DNA of 64,000 bases from Pogonophryne albipinna (taxonomy: Eukaryota; Chordata; Actinopteri; Perciformes; Artedidraconidae), in contig JAPTMU010000108.1 of the NCBI GenBank assembly GCA_028583405.1, forward strand, positions 561,223 to 625,222. The letters run 5' to 3'. The first letter of the stretch is position 1, and each line of letters opens with the position of its first letter. A program made the position numbers and the translations under genes. The notes beneath the pieces were generated by a model that was not told the DNA's origin, searched no databases, and saw nothing but the letters and a program-made list of their open reading frames with translations. Of the stretch, positions 34,432 through 45,700 are shown in pieces.

Positions 34432-36790
34432 GAGGTGTGAAGTAGTGGAGTACAAATACTTTGGTACTGTACTTAAGTACATGTTTCTGGTATCAGTACT
34501 TTACTCCACTACTTATTTTTCTGAACACTTTTTACTTTTCACAAATACCTGTACTTTCTACTTCTTACATGTTGAACACAAATACCTGTACTTTCTACTT
34601 CTTACATGTTGAACTCAAATACCTGTACTTTCTACTTCTTACATGTTGAACCCAAATACCTGTACTTTCTACTTCTTACATGTTGAACTCAAATACCTGT
34701 ACTTTCTACTTCTTACATGTTGAACTCAAATACCTGTACTTTCTACTTCTTACATGTTGAACTCAAATACCTGTACTTTCTACTTCTTACATGTTGAACA
34801 CAAATACCTGTACTTTCTACTTCTTACATGTTGAACCCAAATACCTGTACTTTCTACTTCTTACATGTTGAACACAAATACCTGTACTTTCTACTTCTTA
34901 CATGTTGAACACAAATACCTGAACTTTCTACTTCTCACATGTTGAACACAAATACCTGTACTTTCTACTTCTTACATGTTGAACACAAATACCTGAACTT
35001 TCTACTTCTTACATGTTGAACACAAATACCTGTACTTTCTACTTCTCACATGTTGAACTCAAATACCTGTACTTTCTACTTCTTACATGTTGAACACAAA
35101 TACCTGTACTTTCTACTTCTTACATGTTGAACACAAATACCTGTACTTTCTACTTCTTACATGTTGAACACAAATACCTGTACTTTCTACTTCTTACATG
35201 TTGAACACAAATACCTGTACTTTCTACTTCTTACATGTTGAACACAAATACCTGTACTTTCTACTTCTCACATGTTGAACTCAAATACCTGTACTTTCTA
35301 CTTCTTACATGTTGAACACAAATACCTGTACTTTCTACTTCTTACATGTTGAACACAAATACCTGTACTTTCTACTTCTTACATGTTGAACACAAATACC
35401 TGTACTTTCTACTTCTCACATGTTGAACTCAAATACCTGTACTTTCTACTTCTTACATGTTGAACCCAAATACCTGAACTTTCTACTTCTTACATGTTGA
35501 ACACAAATACCTGTACTTTCTACTTCTTACATGTTGAACACAAATACCTGTACTTTCTACTTCTCACATGTTGAAACCAAATACCTGTACTTTCTACTTC
35601 TTACATGTTGAACCCAAATACCTGTACTTTCTACTTCTTACATGTTGAACCCAAATACCTGTACTTTCTACTTCTTACATGTTGAACCCAAATACCTGTA
35701 CTTTCTACTTCTTACATGTTGAACACAAATACCTGTACTTTCTACTTCTCACATGTTGAACTCAAATACCTGTACTTTCTACTTCTTACATGTTGAACCC
35801 AAATACCTGTACTTTCTACTTCTTACATGTTGAACCCAAATACCTGTACTTTCTACTTCTTACATGTTGAACCCAAATACCTGTACTTTCTACTTCTTAC
35901 ATGTTGAACCCAAATACCTGTACTTTCTACTTCTTACATGTTGAACACAAATACCTGTACTTTCTACTTCTCACATGTTGAACCCAAATACCTGTACTTT
36001 CTACTTCTTACATGTTGAACACAAATACCTGTACTTTCTACTTCTCACATGTTGAACTCAAATACCTGTACTTTCTACTTCTTACATGTTGAACCCAAAT
36101 ACCTGTACTTTCTACTTCTTACATGTTGAACCCAAATACCTGTACTTTCTACTTCTTACATGTTGAACCCAAATACCTGTACTTTCTACTTCTTACATGT
36201 TGAACCCAAATACCTGTACTTTCTACTTCTTACATGTTGAACCCAAATACCTGTACTTTCTACTTCTCACATGTTGAACCCAAATACCTGTACTTTCTAC
36301 TTCTCACATGTTGAACTCAAATACCTGTACTTTCTACTTCTTACATGTTGAACCCAAATACCTGTACTTTCTACTCTTACATGTTGAACCCAAATACCTG
36401 TACTTTCTACTTCTTACATGTTGAACCCAAATACCTGTACTTTCTACTTCTTACATGTTGAACCCAAATACCTGTACTTTCTACTTCTTACATGTTGAAC
36501 ACAAATACCTGTACTTTCTACTTCTTACATGTTGAACCCAAATACCTGTACTTTCTACTTCTTACATGTTGAACACAAATACCTGTACTTTCTACTTCTT
36601 ACATCTTGAACCCAAATACCTGTACTTTCTACTTCTTACATGTTGAACCCAAATACCTGTACTTTCTACTTCTTACATGTTGAACCCAAATACCTGTACT
36701 TTCTACTTCTTACATGTTGAACCCAAATACCTGTACTTTCTACTTCTTACATCTTGAACACAGGTTAGTTACTTTATTTTCATCAGCATT
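34432..36790. mobile_element. Second copy of element A with internal array
   Basis: It opens AGAGGTGTGAAGTAGTGGAG and TACTGTACTTAAGTACATGT, as at 15,655, runs straight into the 37-bp array, and resumes with AACACAGGTTAGTTACTTTA. The rest of the element is missing or very diverged. Confidence 0.65.
34541..36765. repeat. 37-bp minisatellite, second array, about 60 copies
   Basis: Same unit as 15,775-18,030, but with a different mix of variants: TGAAC is rare here and ACACAAAT and ACCCAAAT dominate. The two arrays have about the same length (2.2 kb) though they lie 17 kb apart. Local block repeats are visible, for example 35,700-35,990 against 35,940-36,240. Confidence 0.95.
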
Positions 36791-37126
36791 TAAACTAAAC
36801 TTTTATCCACAGAAAACATCCAATAATTGAGATGAAGTCATAGCTTTGGTCTAAAAACACACCTGTAGGGCTGAGTCAAAAAGCAGAACTCATTTATGGA
36901 CCAATGGGACAATACATAAGAAGTAGAGCAAAAATAAGTGAAAGTAGGGTCTTTGACAATCTGACCATTTATTCTGAGAAAATGAAAAAATATGTTTTTA
37001 ATCATATTCTTTTACTTACATCCCAGAACTCATAAAAAGTATCTCTTGTTCAGATCTCAAAGAAATGTTCCTGTGGCCCTAATCTTCTTCCGTAAAAATT
37101 CTGAGAGAAATTAGAGAAAAGTAAAA
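36791..37126. other. Non-coding; dispersed repeat flank
   Basis: No exon. 37,038-37,105 (ATCTCTTGTTCAGATCTCAA and onward) is repeated in diverged form at 38,487-38,545 on the other side of the LINE fragment, and a third version is at 31,197-31,230. Confidence 0.5.
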
Positions 37127-38340
37127 GTACTCATAGTGTACCGTGCACCAGGTCCTTATTCAGAATTCTTATCAGAATTCTCTGAGTTTTTATCAACTTT
37201 GGTTCTTAAAACAGATAAAGTAATTATCGTAGGTGACTTTAATATTCATGTTGACGATGATAAAAATAGCCTTACTGTTGCATTTAACTCTATATTAGAT
37301 TCTGTTGGTTTCTGTCAGAGTGTAAATAAACCAACCCACTGCTATAATCACACTCTCGACCTTGTTCTGACTTATGGTATTGAAATTGAGCAACTATTAG
37401 TGGAACCGCATAATCCTGCTTTATCCGACCATTTCTTAGTAACTTTTGAAGTACTGTTACTAGACTACAAAGCATTAGTCAAAAGCTCCTGCAGCAGAAA
37501 CCTATCTGTTAGTGCTATAGCCACATTTAAGGAAGAGATTCCACCAATACTTAACTCGATAGCATGTCTGCATGTAAGGGAGGAAACTTATACAAAATGT
37601 ACACCACCCCAAATTGATCATGTTGTTGATAGTGCTACAGATGCGCTGCGAATAAAATGAGACTCTGTTGCTCCTTTGAAAAGAAGAAAAGAAAACAACA
37701 TAGATTAGCTCCATGGCATAATGCCGAAACCCGCAAAATAAAGCAAAAGTCGAGACAACTTGAAAGGATATGGCGTTCCACTAAACTTGAAGAATCTCGT
37801 TTAATTTGGCATATTACTCTCAATGAATATAAGAAAGCATTGCGTAAAGCGAGAGCAGCCTACTACTCTTCATTAATAGATGAGAATAAGAATAATGCAA
37901 GATTTCTTTTCAGCACTGTAGCCAGGCTGACAGAGAGCCATAGCTCGATTGAGCCTTCTATTCCCATAGCACTCAGCAGTAATGATTTTATGTGCTTTTT
38001 TAACCATAAAATTGTTACTCTTAGAAACAAAATTAATGACCTCTTGCCTTTGACCAGTATAGTGTTATCAACAGCTCCCGGAAACGTAAGTTCTAATATT
38101 ACACTAGATAGTAAACTAGAATGCTTTTCAGCCATAAACCTTGAACAATTAAATTCAATGATTCTCTCTTCTAAACCATCAATGTGTATGTTAGACCCAA
38201 TTCCAACTAAGCTGTTGAAGGAAGTTTTTCCATTAATTAGCACTTCTTTATTAAATATTATGAATATGTCTTTATTATCAGGCTATGTTCCACAATCCTT
38301 CAAAGTAGCAGTGATAAAACCGCTTCTTAAAGTTTCAATT
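37127..38340 (+). pseudogene. L2/CR1-group LINE fragment: endonuclease end to start of reverse transcriptase
   Basis: Two frames join near 37,655. The first reads YRAPGPYSEFLSEFSEF, VIIVGDFNIHVDDD and PALSDHFLVTFEV (endonuclease motifs GDFN and SDH). The second runs RKQHRLAPWHNAETRKIKQK through MLDPIPTKLLKEVFPL to VAVIKPLLK, the beginning of the reverse transcriptase. It stops abruptly at low-complexity sequence; no YADD motif follows. It is a dead, doubly truncated copy. Confidence 0.85.
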
Positions 38341-38935
38341 CTGAGAAAAAGTCAAAATTCTGGAAATAATTTAATTCTTAAAAAGTCAAGACTCTGAAAT
38401 TCTAAAAAAGTTTAAATTCTTAAAAAGTTCAACTTTCTGAGAACAAAGTCAAGACTCAGCAAAAAAAAAGAAATACAATAAAAAATCTCTCTTGTTCAGA
38501 TCTCAAATGAAACGTTTGGCGCTAATCTTCTCCGTAAAAAAAGTGGAGAAAAAGTCCGAATTCTGCGTGAAGTTTAAATAAAGTGGCTTTATATGGTTGG
38601 TGGTCGCTTTGGTTGATTTGAGGTGAAACACTGCAGGGAAACACTTCATTTTCTATTAATTAGATTTTGGGTTATTTAGGCTAACATGTCTATTATCAGA
38701 CTAGAGTAAAGAAAACTTCAAATGTAGGAGTTTATTTGACTGTTCGTGTCTGTAGATTTCTCCTAAATGCAGTTAGCATCACAAAACGCCTCATTTGCAA
38801 ATGTAAACATGACCTGTCAGAAAACTTGTAATATAAAAAAGAATTGTGTTAATGTCAGTAATGAAGGGTGGAAGTTTCATGCTGGTATCTGTTAGTTCAA
38901 TATTTTATAGGTAAATATCCCTGTTTGTGTTGCAG
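38341..38935. other. Non-coding; A-rich low complexity then unique sequence
   Basis: 38,341-38,480 is degenerate AAAGTCAAAATTCTG-type sequence like that at 54,540-56,800. No ankyrin-coding exon was seen between the LINE fragment and the exon at 38,936. Confidence 0.5.
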
Positions 38936-39035
38936 AGCAGAGGTTGAGGCTCAGAAAGGAATCTCATTGGACGACACTAACGAGGTGCGGAGCAAACAGG
39001 AGAACGAGGAGAAGAGGAGCAAGAAACTGACGTAG
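38936..39035 (+). CDS. ankrd66: Probable ankrd66 last exon
   Basis: After the acceptor TTTGTGTTGCAG, one base completes a codon and the exon reads AEVEAQKGISLDDTNEVRSK, then QENEEKRSKKLT and a TAG at 39,033. The charged, helical tail after an ankyrin domain fits ANKRD66, but I could not verify it by alignment. The exon is on the same strand as the ankyrin exon at 31,737, and it ends about 630 bases before the convergent end of the receptor gene. The connecting ankyrin exons are missing from the 7-kb interval. Confidence 0.5.
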
Positions 39036-39188
39036 GGTCTTTATGGAAGTCATTATATTCATCATCAAAATACACTTAAAATGTCACTGAAACAAACAGG
39101 ATCACTTTACCGCACACAGTGTTAAGAAACAAACATTCACCGATAGAACATTTAAGTTTTAATGAATAGTTTTTGGGTGAAAATCTAT

Positions 39189-39194
39189 TTATTT
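39189..39194 (-). terminator. Candidate polyA signal of the receptor gene
   Basis: TTTATT on the plus strand is AATAAA on the minus strand, about 470 bases after the proposed stop codon. It lies within the likely 3' UTR zone shared by two convergent genes. Confidence 0.3.
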
Positions 39195-39666
39195 AGCGCT
39201 TTCTTGAACTCAAGAACATCTCAGTCGAACTTCTCATATGATTCAAATTACAAATATACAGAAGTGAGTTTCTACACAAAGTAATCCTGAAACAGCTCCG
39301 TATTAAATCATGTATTCATCTTGAAAACAAGTCGTTCAACTGTGAAGAAAGCATGAAAGATTACAAGTGAAGACAATCTGAGGAAACCAAAACCCCCAAA
39401 AGACAAATCATTAATAAAAACACATCAAAAGCTAATAAGGTAATTCTACATTACGAGGTTATAATCCTAGAAAGATGTAATAAACAGTGTTTACCAAACA
39501 ATATGTCGCAATAAAATGAAGTTTTAAATAGAAATCAATCAGTACAAGAAGCACAGTGTTCATATATCAGGGAATACATCAAAGTCATCACTATAAAAAT
39601 GTACGAACTTGAAGCCTATTCAGATATATTGTACGTAAAATGTGTGAGACATATTTAGCATCATTT

Positions 39667-39723
39667 TCACTTCTTCCAAGTGCTTTGTAGCTTTGTGGTG
39701 CTGCTGGAGGTCGGGGCTGCAGC
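39667..39723 (-). CDS. adgrf5: Receptor last exon (cytoplasmic tail)
   Basis: After a strong acceptor (GCATCCTCCGTCTCTCCAG) the exon reads AAAPTSSSTTKLQSTWKK and TGA, in phase with the previous exon. A Ser/Thr-rich tail is usual for this family. Support is the splice site, phase and stop only, so it is the least certain exon. Confidence 0.5.
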   Translation of the reverse strand, partial: AAAPTSSSTTKLQSTWKK

Positions 39724-42700
39724 CTGGAGAGACGGAGGATGCGAGAGATTCAAATCATTTATAATTGTTTTTTTCATAATAATCCTGTTTGTAGAACACT
39801 TACATTTTTCTTCAGACGTTTCCCAAGTGCTTCTCGGGTCTGTGGAAATGAGATTAAAACTGTTATGCTACAATATCCTGTTTGTGGTTTTATATATTTG
39901 ATTACACATTTAACTTGTTAGTTGAAAGTAAACCACCGACTGACGTCTTGATCATTGAGACGTTCTGTATCACTCCGCCATCCACTTCGACACCAACGCC
40001 CCCTACAGGACACTCCACTGCGACCTGTACTCTCTGGCTAACTGGCCCTCTCTTGAGACCAGGCGCAGCATCCACTGGCTGATGTTTGTTTACAAAACAC
40101 TCCTAGGCCTCACCCCCTTCTACCTCACACAATTACTGCAACTCCGCCCACCCCCGACGCACAACACCCGGTCAGCTACAAGCATCCTGCTAAAGATCCC
40201 CAAAGCCCATACATCCTTTGGCCGCTCCGCCTTTCAGTTTGCAGCAGCTGATAGCTGGAATGTCATTCAAAAACCTTTGTCTCCCCGCACCTTCAATGTC
40301 ACTATTACAGACACCCTGGTAGCTGTAGGGACATGCAGCTGCTTTGCCTGATGCTGATTGTAATGACTGGTCGAACCACAGCAATATTGTTTTAGAGTTG
40401 TTATATGTTGAACTGCTTTGCCTGTCATCTTTGCTCTATGTGTTTGTGTTGTCTCCTGGGTTCTGTCGTGCCCGCAGTCTGTCTTTGTATTTGTTTCCCT
40501 CCCAAACCCCATCCCCTCAGGAAGCCTGTGCCTCCTGTCAGGTCATCATTGTAAATAAGAATTTGTTCTTAATTGATTTTCCTGGATAAATAAAGGTACT
40601 ACTACTACTACTACTGCTACTACTACTGCTACTACTACTACTACTACTACTACTGCTACTGCTACTACTACTGCTACTGCTACTACTGCTACTACTACTA
40701 CTACTACTACTGCTACTACTACTGCTACTACTACTACTACTACTACTACTACTGCTACTACTACTACTACTGCTACTACTACTGCTACTACTACTGCTAC
40801 TACTGCTACTACTACTGCTACTACTACTGCTACTACTACTGCTACTACTACTACTACTACTACTGCTACTACTACTGCTACTACTAATGCTACTACTACT
40901 GCTACTACTACTACTGCTACTACTGCTACTGCTACTACTGCTACTGCTACTGCTACTACTGCTACTGCTACCGCTACCGCTACCGCTACCGCTACCACTG
41001 CCACTACTACTACTGCTACTGCTACTGCTACTGCTACTACTACTACTGCTACTACTGCTACTGCTACTACTGCTACTACTACTGCTACTACTGCTACTAC
41101 TACTGCTACTACTACTACTACTACTACTACTGCTACTACTACTACTACTACTACTGCTACTACTACTGCTACTGCTACTACTACCAGTACTACTGACTAG
41201 TGTGTTGTGATTTGGATGCATTATGAGTTATTTTAACATCTTACCGATTTGTCCATCACGCATGTTGTTAACAGAATGAACAAACCCTGCAAAATGAAAA
41301 AAGGAAAAGTTACTGAGCAGGAAATCAAACACAATTCTAATACTAACATGTTACTGCCGTATAACAGGTAACACCGAGCAGGGCTGTTCACGTGAAGGTG
41401 TAAGTACACAGGTAGTTAGTTAGTTAGACAATCATTAGGAAAGTTAGTTCGATATTTAGCTAGTAAGTTTGAAAAATTAGGAGGAGGCTGTGGCTCAGTG
41501 GTAGTGTGCTGGACTTCGAGTCAGGTGGTAGCAAGTTCAAGTCCCGCTGCAGTCAGCATGTCGTTGTGTCCCTGAGACACTTCCCCCCAAAGTGCTCCTG
41601 TGGGGATTGCCCACGGTACTGAGTATGTAAGTCGCTTTGGATAAAAGCGTCTAACAAGTAACATGTGATGTAATTAGGAAGTTAATTATGTATTCATTAA
41701 GTTTGTTAGTGCGGTGACTATTGCCACTCAATATCACCTGGGATTGACTAAACTGGGTTGAACTAATTGGACACCTGTAATCTCCATGTACGACAAAGTT
41801 TAGCTTTCAATATCAAAGAAAACAGCGTGTTCACAGACACGAAAGACACGGGCCGTTTCTCAATCGCGAGGATTTTGGGTTCCAAGCCAATATTTCAAGG
41901 ATGCTACGTCATCGAGTGCCGCCGAAGTACTCTTCCAATCTCCAGCATACTTGGAATTCCACCGAGGCCGCGTCCTTGGTTTGGGGGAATTTTCGAGGCT
42001 GCACATGGGTAGACTTCGAGTCCTTCAAATCCCCACAATGCTTTGCGCACGGACCAATTTCAAAAACCCTTGCGGAGAATGGCTGAACCGACGCAGCACA
42101 CATTTAAATGTAAGTATGTCGTGGCGTAGAACATGTGTTGGTAAATATGTTACTTTGTTTTCACCAAAAATGTGTTCCGTGAAAGAAAAGCAAGTTCATA
42201 ATTAGATAGACATCGTGAGGTATTTCTTTTCGGTACAGTTTATGTTGAAACCGTTAGAGAGAGTGGCACACTTGTTAGCCTGTTCCATTCTTCTTCGTTT
42301 TCCGAAGCCGTGGCTTGGAAGCATACTTTCTTCGTTTCTGAAGGAAGTGACTTGGAAGTATGCGACTACCAAGCCAGCATCCTCGCGATTGAGAAACGGC
42401 CATGGTCAAAAAACTCTTGCTCTCCCAGTCACAATCAATGCACCTGTGCCAGGAGATCACATATGTTGTTGCCCCATTACGCCATCTAGTGTTCAAAATC
42501 ACAAAAACATATCAACCATTCTAATGGGCGCAACAGTTAGTCAAGAAAATAAGTAAGTTAGTTCATTTTTATGTTAGTTAGTTAGTTTGGTAAAAGAAAA
42601 TAAGTTAGCTAGTTAGTTAAAGGTCAGCTATCGTGCTATCTGTAGGCAATAGCACAGGTCTCACATATATACAAATATATAAAAACATGTCTATGAAGTG

Positions 42701-45700
42701 TTTTGCTCCAAACACCAAACAGATAATTCTAGCCATGCTGTTCAGGGGGAGTGGCTGTAGCCGGCGGATAGAAAAGGGGGAAGTGACGTCTGACTCAGAG
42801 GTCGCGCGGCTGTGGAGAAGAACGTGTTGCCCACATTCTGTTTCTGAGTTTAGGCTAGTTAGCTAGCAGGTTTATTGTTTTGGGTGCAGTCACTTTTTCC
42901 TCCACTTGCTGTTCAAATAAATGTTGAAAGAAAAAGTAAATCTGTTTACAGTTCTGTTTCATGTGGGTGTTGAGAGATGTATCCATAGATGTAGTCCCTA
43001 ACTTTGCTCTCAAAGTGCACCAGATTGATGCATTTAACTTCAACATTTAAAAAATCTCTTCCCGGGGGAGCTTGCCCCCGGACCCCCCGAGAGGAGGTGA
43101 GGTCCACCACCTGCCCACACCCCCTGTTAAATTGTCTCACCCACATTGAGGATGCTTCCTACGCCCATGTTTTATTCCATGCGTCAAGTCAGGCAAATTG
43201 GGTCCAAATGTTATTGCATCAATGATCTGTTAACATTAAAATCACTAAATATATGCTGTAACTATTTTGCTCTAGGCAACTCAAGGGCTCAGGTAATGTG
43301 ATTACTTTATGAATAATGGTCCAAAATAACATCAAATGCAGGGTTTTTTGTTAAGTAACATACTTTCGTCACCGGCCGGCCGATACATGCCACGTATTAA
43401 GTGGGTCTGTCTGTCAATTAATCCCCGGGCCACTTTTTCCCCCCAGTCCGCCCCTGTGTCCAGTACAGGTTAGCTCTGAGTGTTAGCGATGCTAATGTAA
43501 ACACCGACCATATTACGTCCAAAACAGTCGGGCATTGTTTCTGATAGCAGCTTTCTGATTGGGCCGTGGGTCCACATTTCAGATATTACGTCATATCGGA
43601 CGCAAATCTGGATCAGCTCCGTTGTTCCCCGTTTTTAGAGATTTGGGTACGGAGGAAAAGAGAGAGGGTTTTATTTCCTGACGCTGCATGAGTTCCCCGA
43701 CACACCGGGGACACAGCGGAGACACACCGGGGACACACCGGGGACGCACCGGGGACGCAGCGGGGACACACCGGGGACACAGCGGGGATGCACCGGGGAC
43801 ACACCGGGGACACAGCGGGGACACATGGTGATGTAGAAAAGTGCATTTTGCATGATAGGTCCCCTTTAAGTAAGGAAATCCATTAGTTTGTTATTTAGCT
43901 AATTAGTTTAACTTAGTTAGTTAATAAAAATAAGTAAATTAATAAGGTATTTATTTACTTTGTTAGTGAGTTAGTTAATTTGTTTGTTTAGAAAGAAAAT
44001 AAGTTAGTTAGTTCAACAGTTTTTATCTTAGTCAATCATTATACTAGTTAGTGTGTGACATACAAGAAAACTAATTGAACGCTAAACAGTAGAATGAATA
44101 CTTTCTACTCTTAATAATATCCGGTTATGTGTAATAACCAGCGGTACCTGGAAGGCGTTGAGCAGCGTGAACAGGTAGTTCACTGTTATAGCAACGGGTC
44201 CAGATGTGAGATCCATCAACATCACAGCGAACCCAAACACCCAGGTGACTCCGAAGATGGGAGTCAGCAGAATAACCGACCGCATCACCGTGACGGCCGC
44301 CTTCTTCTCGCTCTCATTGGTCCGCTCGGCGTTCTTTGGGTGATCGAGCAGCTTCATGATCACCACCATCATGGAGAGAACGTTCACGAACACGATAATT
44401 CCCACGGGGATAACGAAGGTGTGGATGGAGCCCTTCATGAGTCCCTCGTACAACAACCAGCAACTTTCTTTGGAGAAATACTCGCCTTCGATGCCTCCGT
44501 CATACACCAGGAACGTGATGACGACGATCAGCAGCGGGCAGACGTACCCGAGGAACATGGAGAGTCTCAGGTAGGTCCTCTTGCTCACGTTGTGGAACAG
44601 AAAGACGGCCTGGTGAAGCAACATGCCGCTCAAACACAGCATCCAGAAGAACATGGACAGGAAGCAGAAGTGTTTCAGCACCACGAAGATACGGCACCAC
44701 AACTCGGAGACACTTTCGGGGTCCATGGACGCCAAAAAGCAGCTGTCGGCCACCAGGAGGCACAGCGAGATGTTGATGTGAGCCGTGTGGCGGAGGTACA
44801 ACGTGTTTGTTTTCACCACGGAGCTCCAAACCAACACCTCGATGATGAGGCAGATTACGAGCGAAACCACGGACACCACGAGACCAACTTCGGTGACTTG
44901 GTGGAGTCCGGCGATCTTCAGAGGATACCTTTGCATCAGGATGGCGAAGGAGGACAGATGTTTGCAGGTACAGAGTCCTTCGTCTGACGCTCCGCTCCAC
45001 TTACAACCGTCTTCAGACCAATCTTGGGTGGCATTATCCCACGCGACACACTTCATGAGAACGTGGGGAGGCCGCTTTCTCAACAACGGGAAGCGAATCT
45101 CCACCTCCACGGACGAGGTCTTGTTCTCCATCGTCGTTGACACTACGATACTGTTCGGTTCCAGCGTTATGTCTTTCTGCGGTAAATACTTCTCCAGCTC
45201 TTTGAAGCCGGCCGTTTTCACTTTTCCGGGGTTGGAGCTTTTGAGGATTACGGACACATTGAACACCTTGTTGTAACATTTGGTGTTTTGCTTCGTGCAG
45301 TTGGTCGCCATCACCTCAATGTTTTTCTTCTTCTTCAATTGGGTCACGTTTGTGGCGTCAATCAGCTTCTCCACGGAGCTCAGGTATCTCTCCGCCAGAG
45401 AAATGTTCTCTTGGCCAGACTTCTTCGTCCACGAGTCTTTGAGAGATTCGTCCAAAAGATTACTGGAGGAATCAAAGAAGTCCTGCAAAAGAAAAACAAT
45501 TATTGAGTTATACATTCTACTTATTAAGATTTGTATTAAGAAATAAAATATTGCAATAAAATGACCAAATAGAAATAAAGGTACTTATAGGAAAAACAGA
45601 TTAACAGAATAAAAAACAGATTGTGAGATTAAACACTCAACAGTAGAAGGAATACTTTTTACTGTAATTATATTCAGTTTTAAGGGATAACCAGCGGTAC

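Noticed and set aside
40538..41221. Poly-serine, poly-valine and poly-leucine frames
   Set aside because: Translations of a trinucleotide microsatellite in different frames.
41481..41560. A tRNA gene
   Set aside because: A and B boxes are present, but the cloverleaf is not well formed and the sequence continues into a SINE body and tail.
44127..44987. Plus-strand 286-codon frame
   Set aside because: Antisense shadow of the receptor 7TM exon, which has clear domain and splice support on the minus strand.
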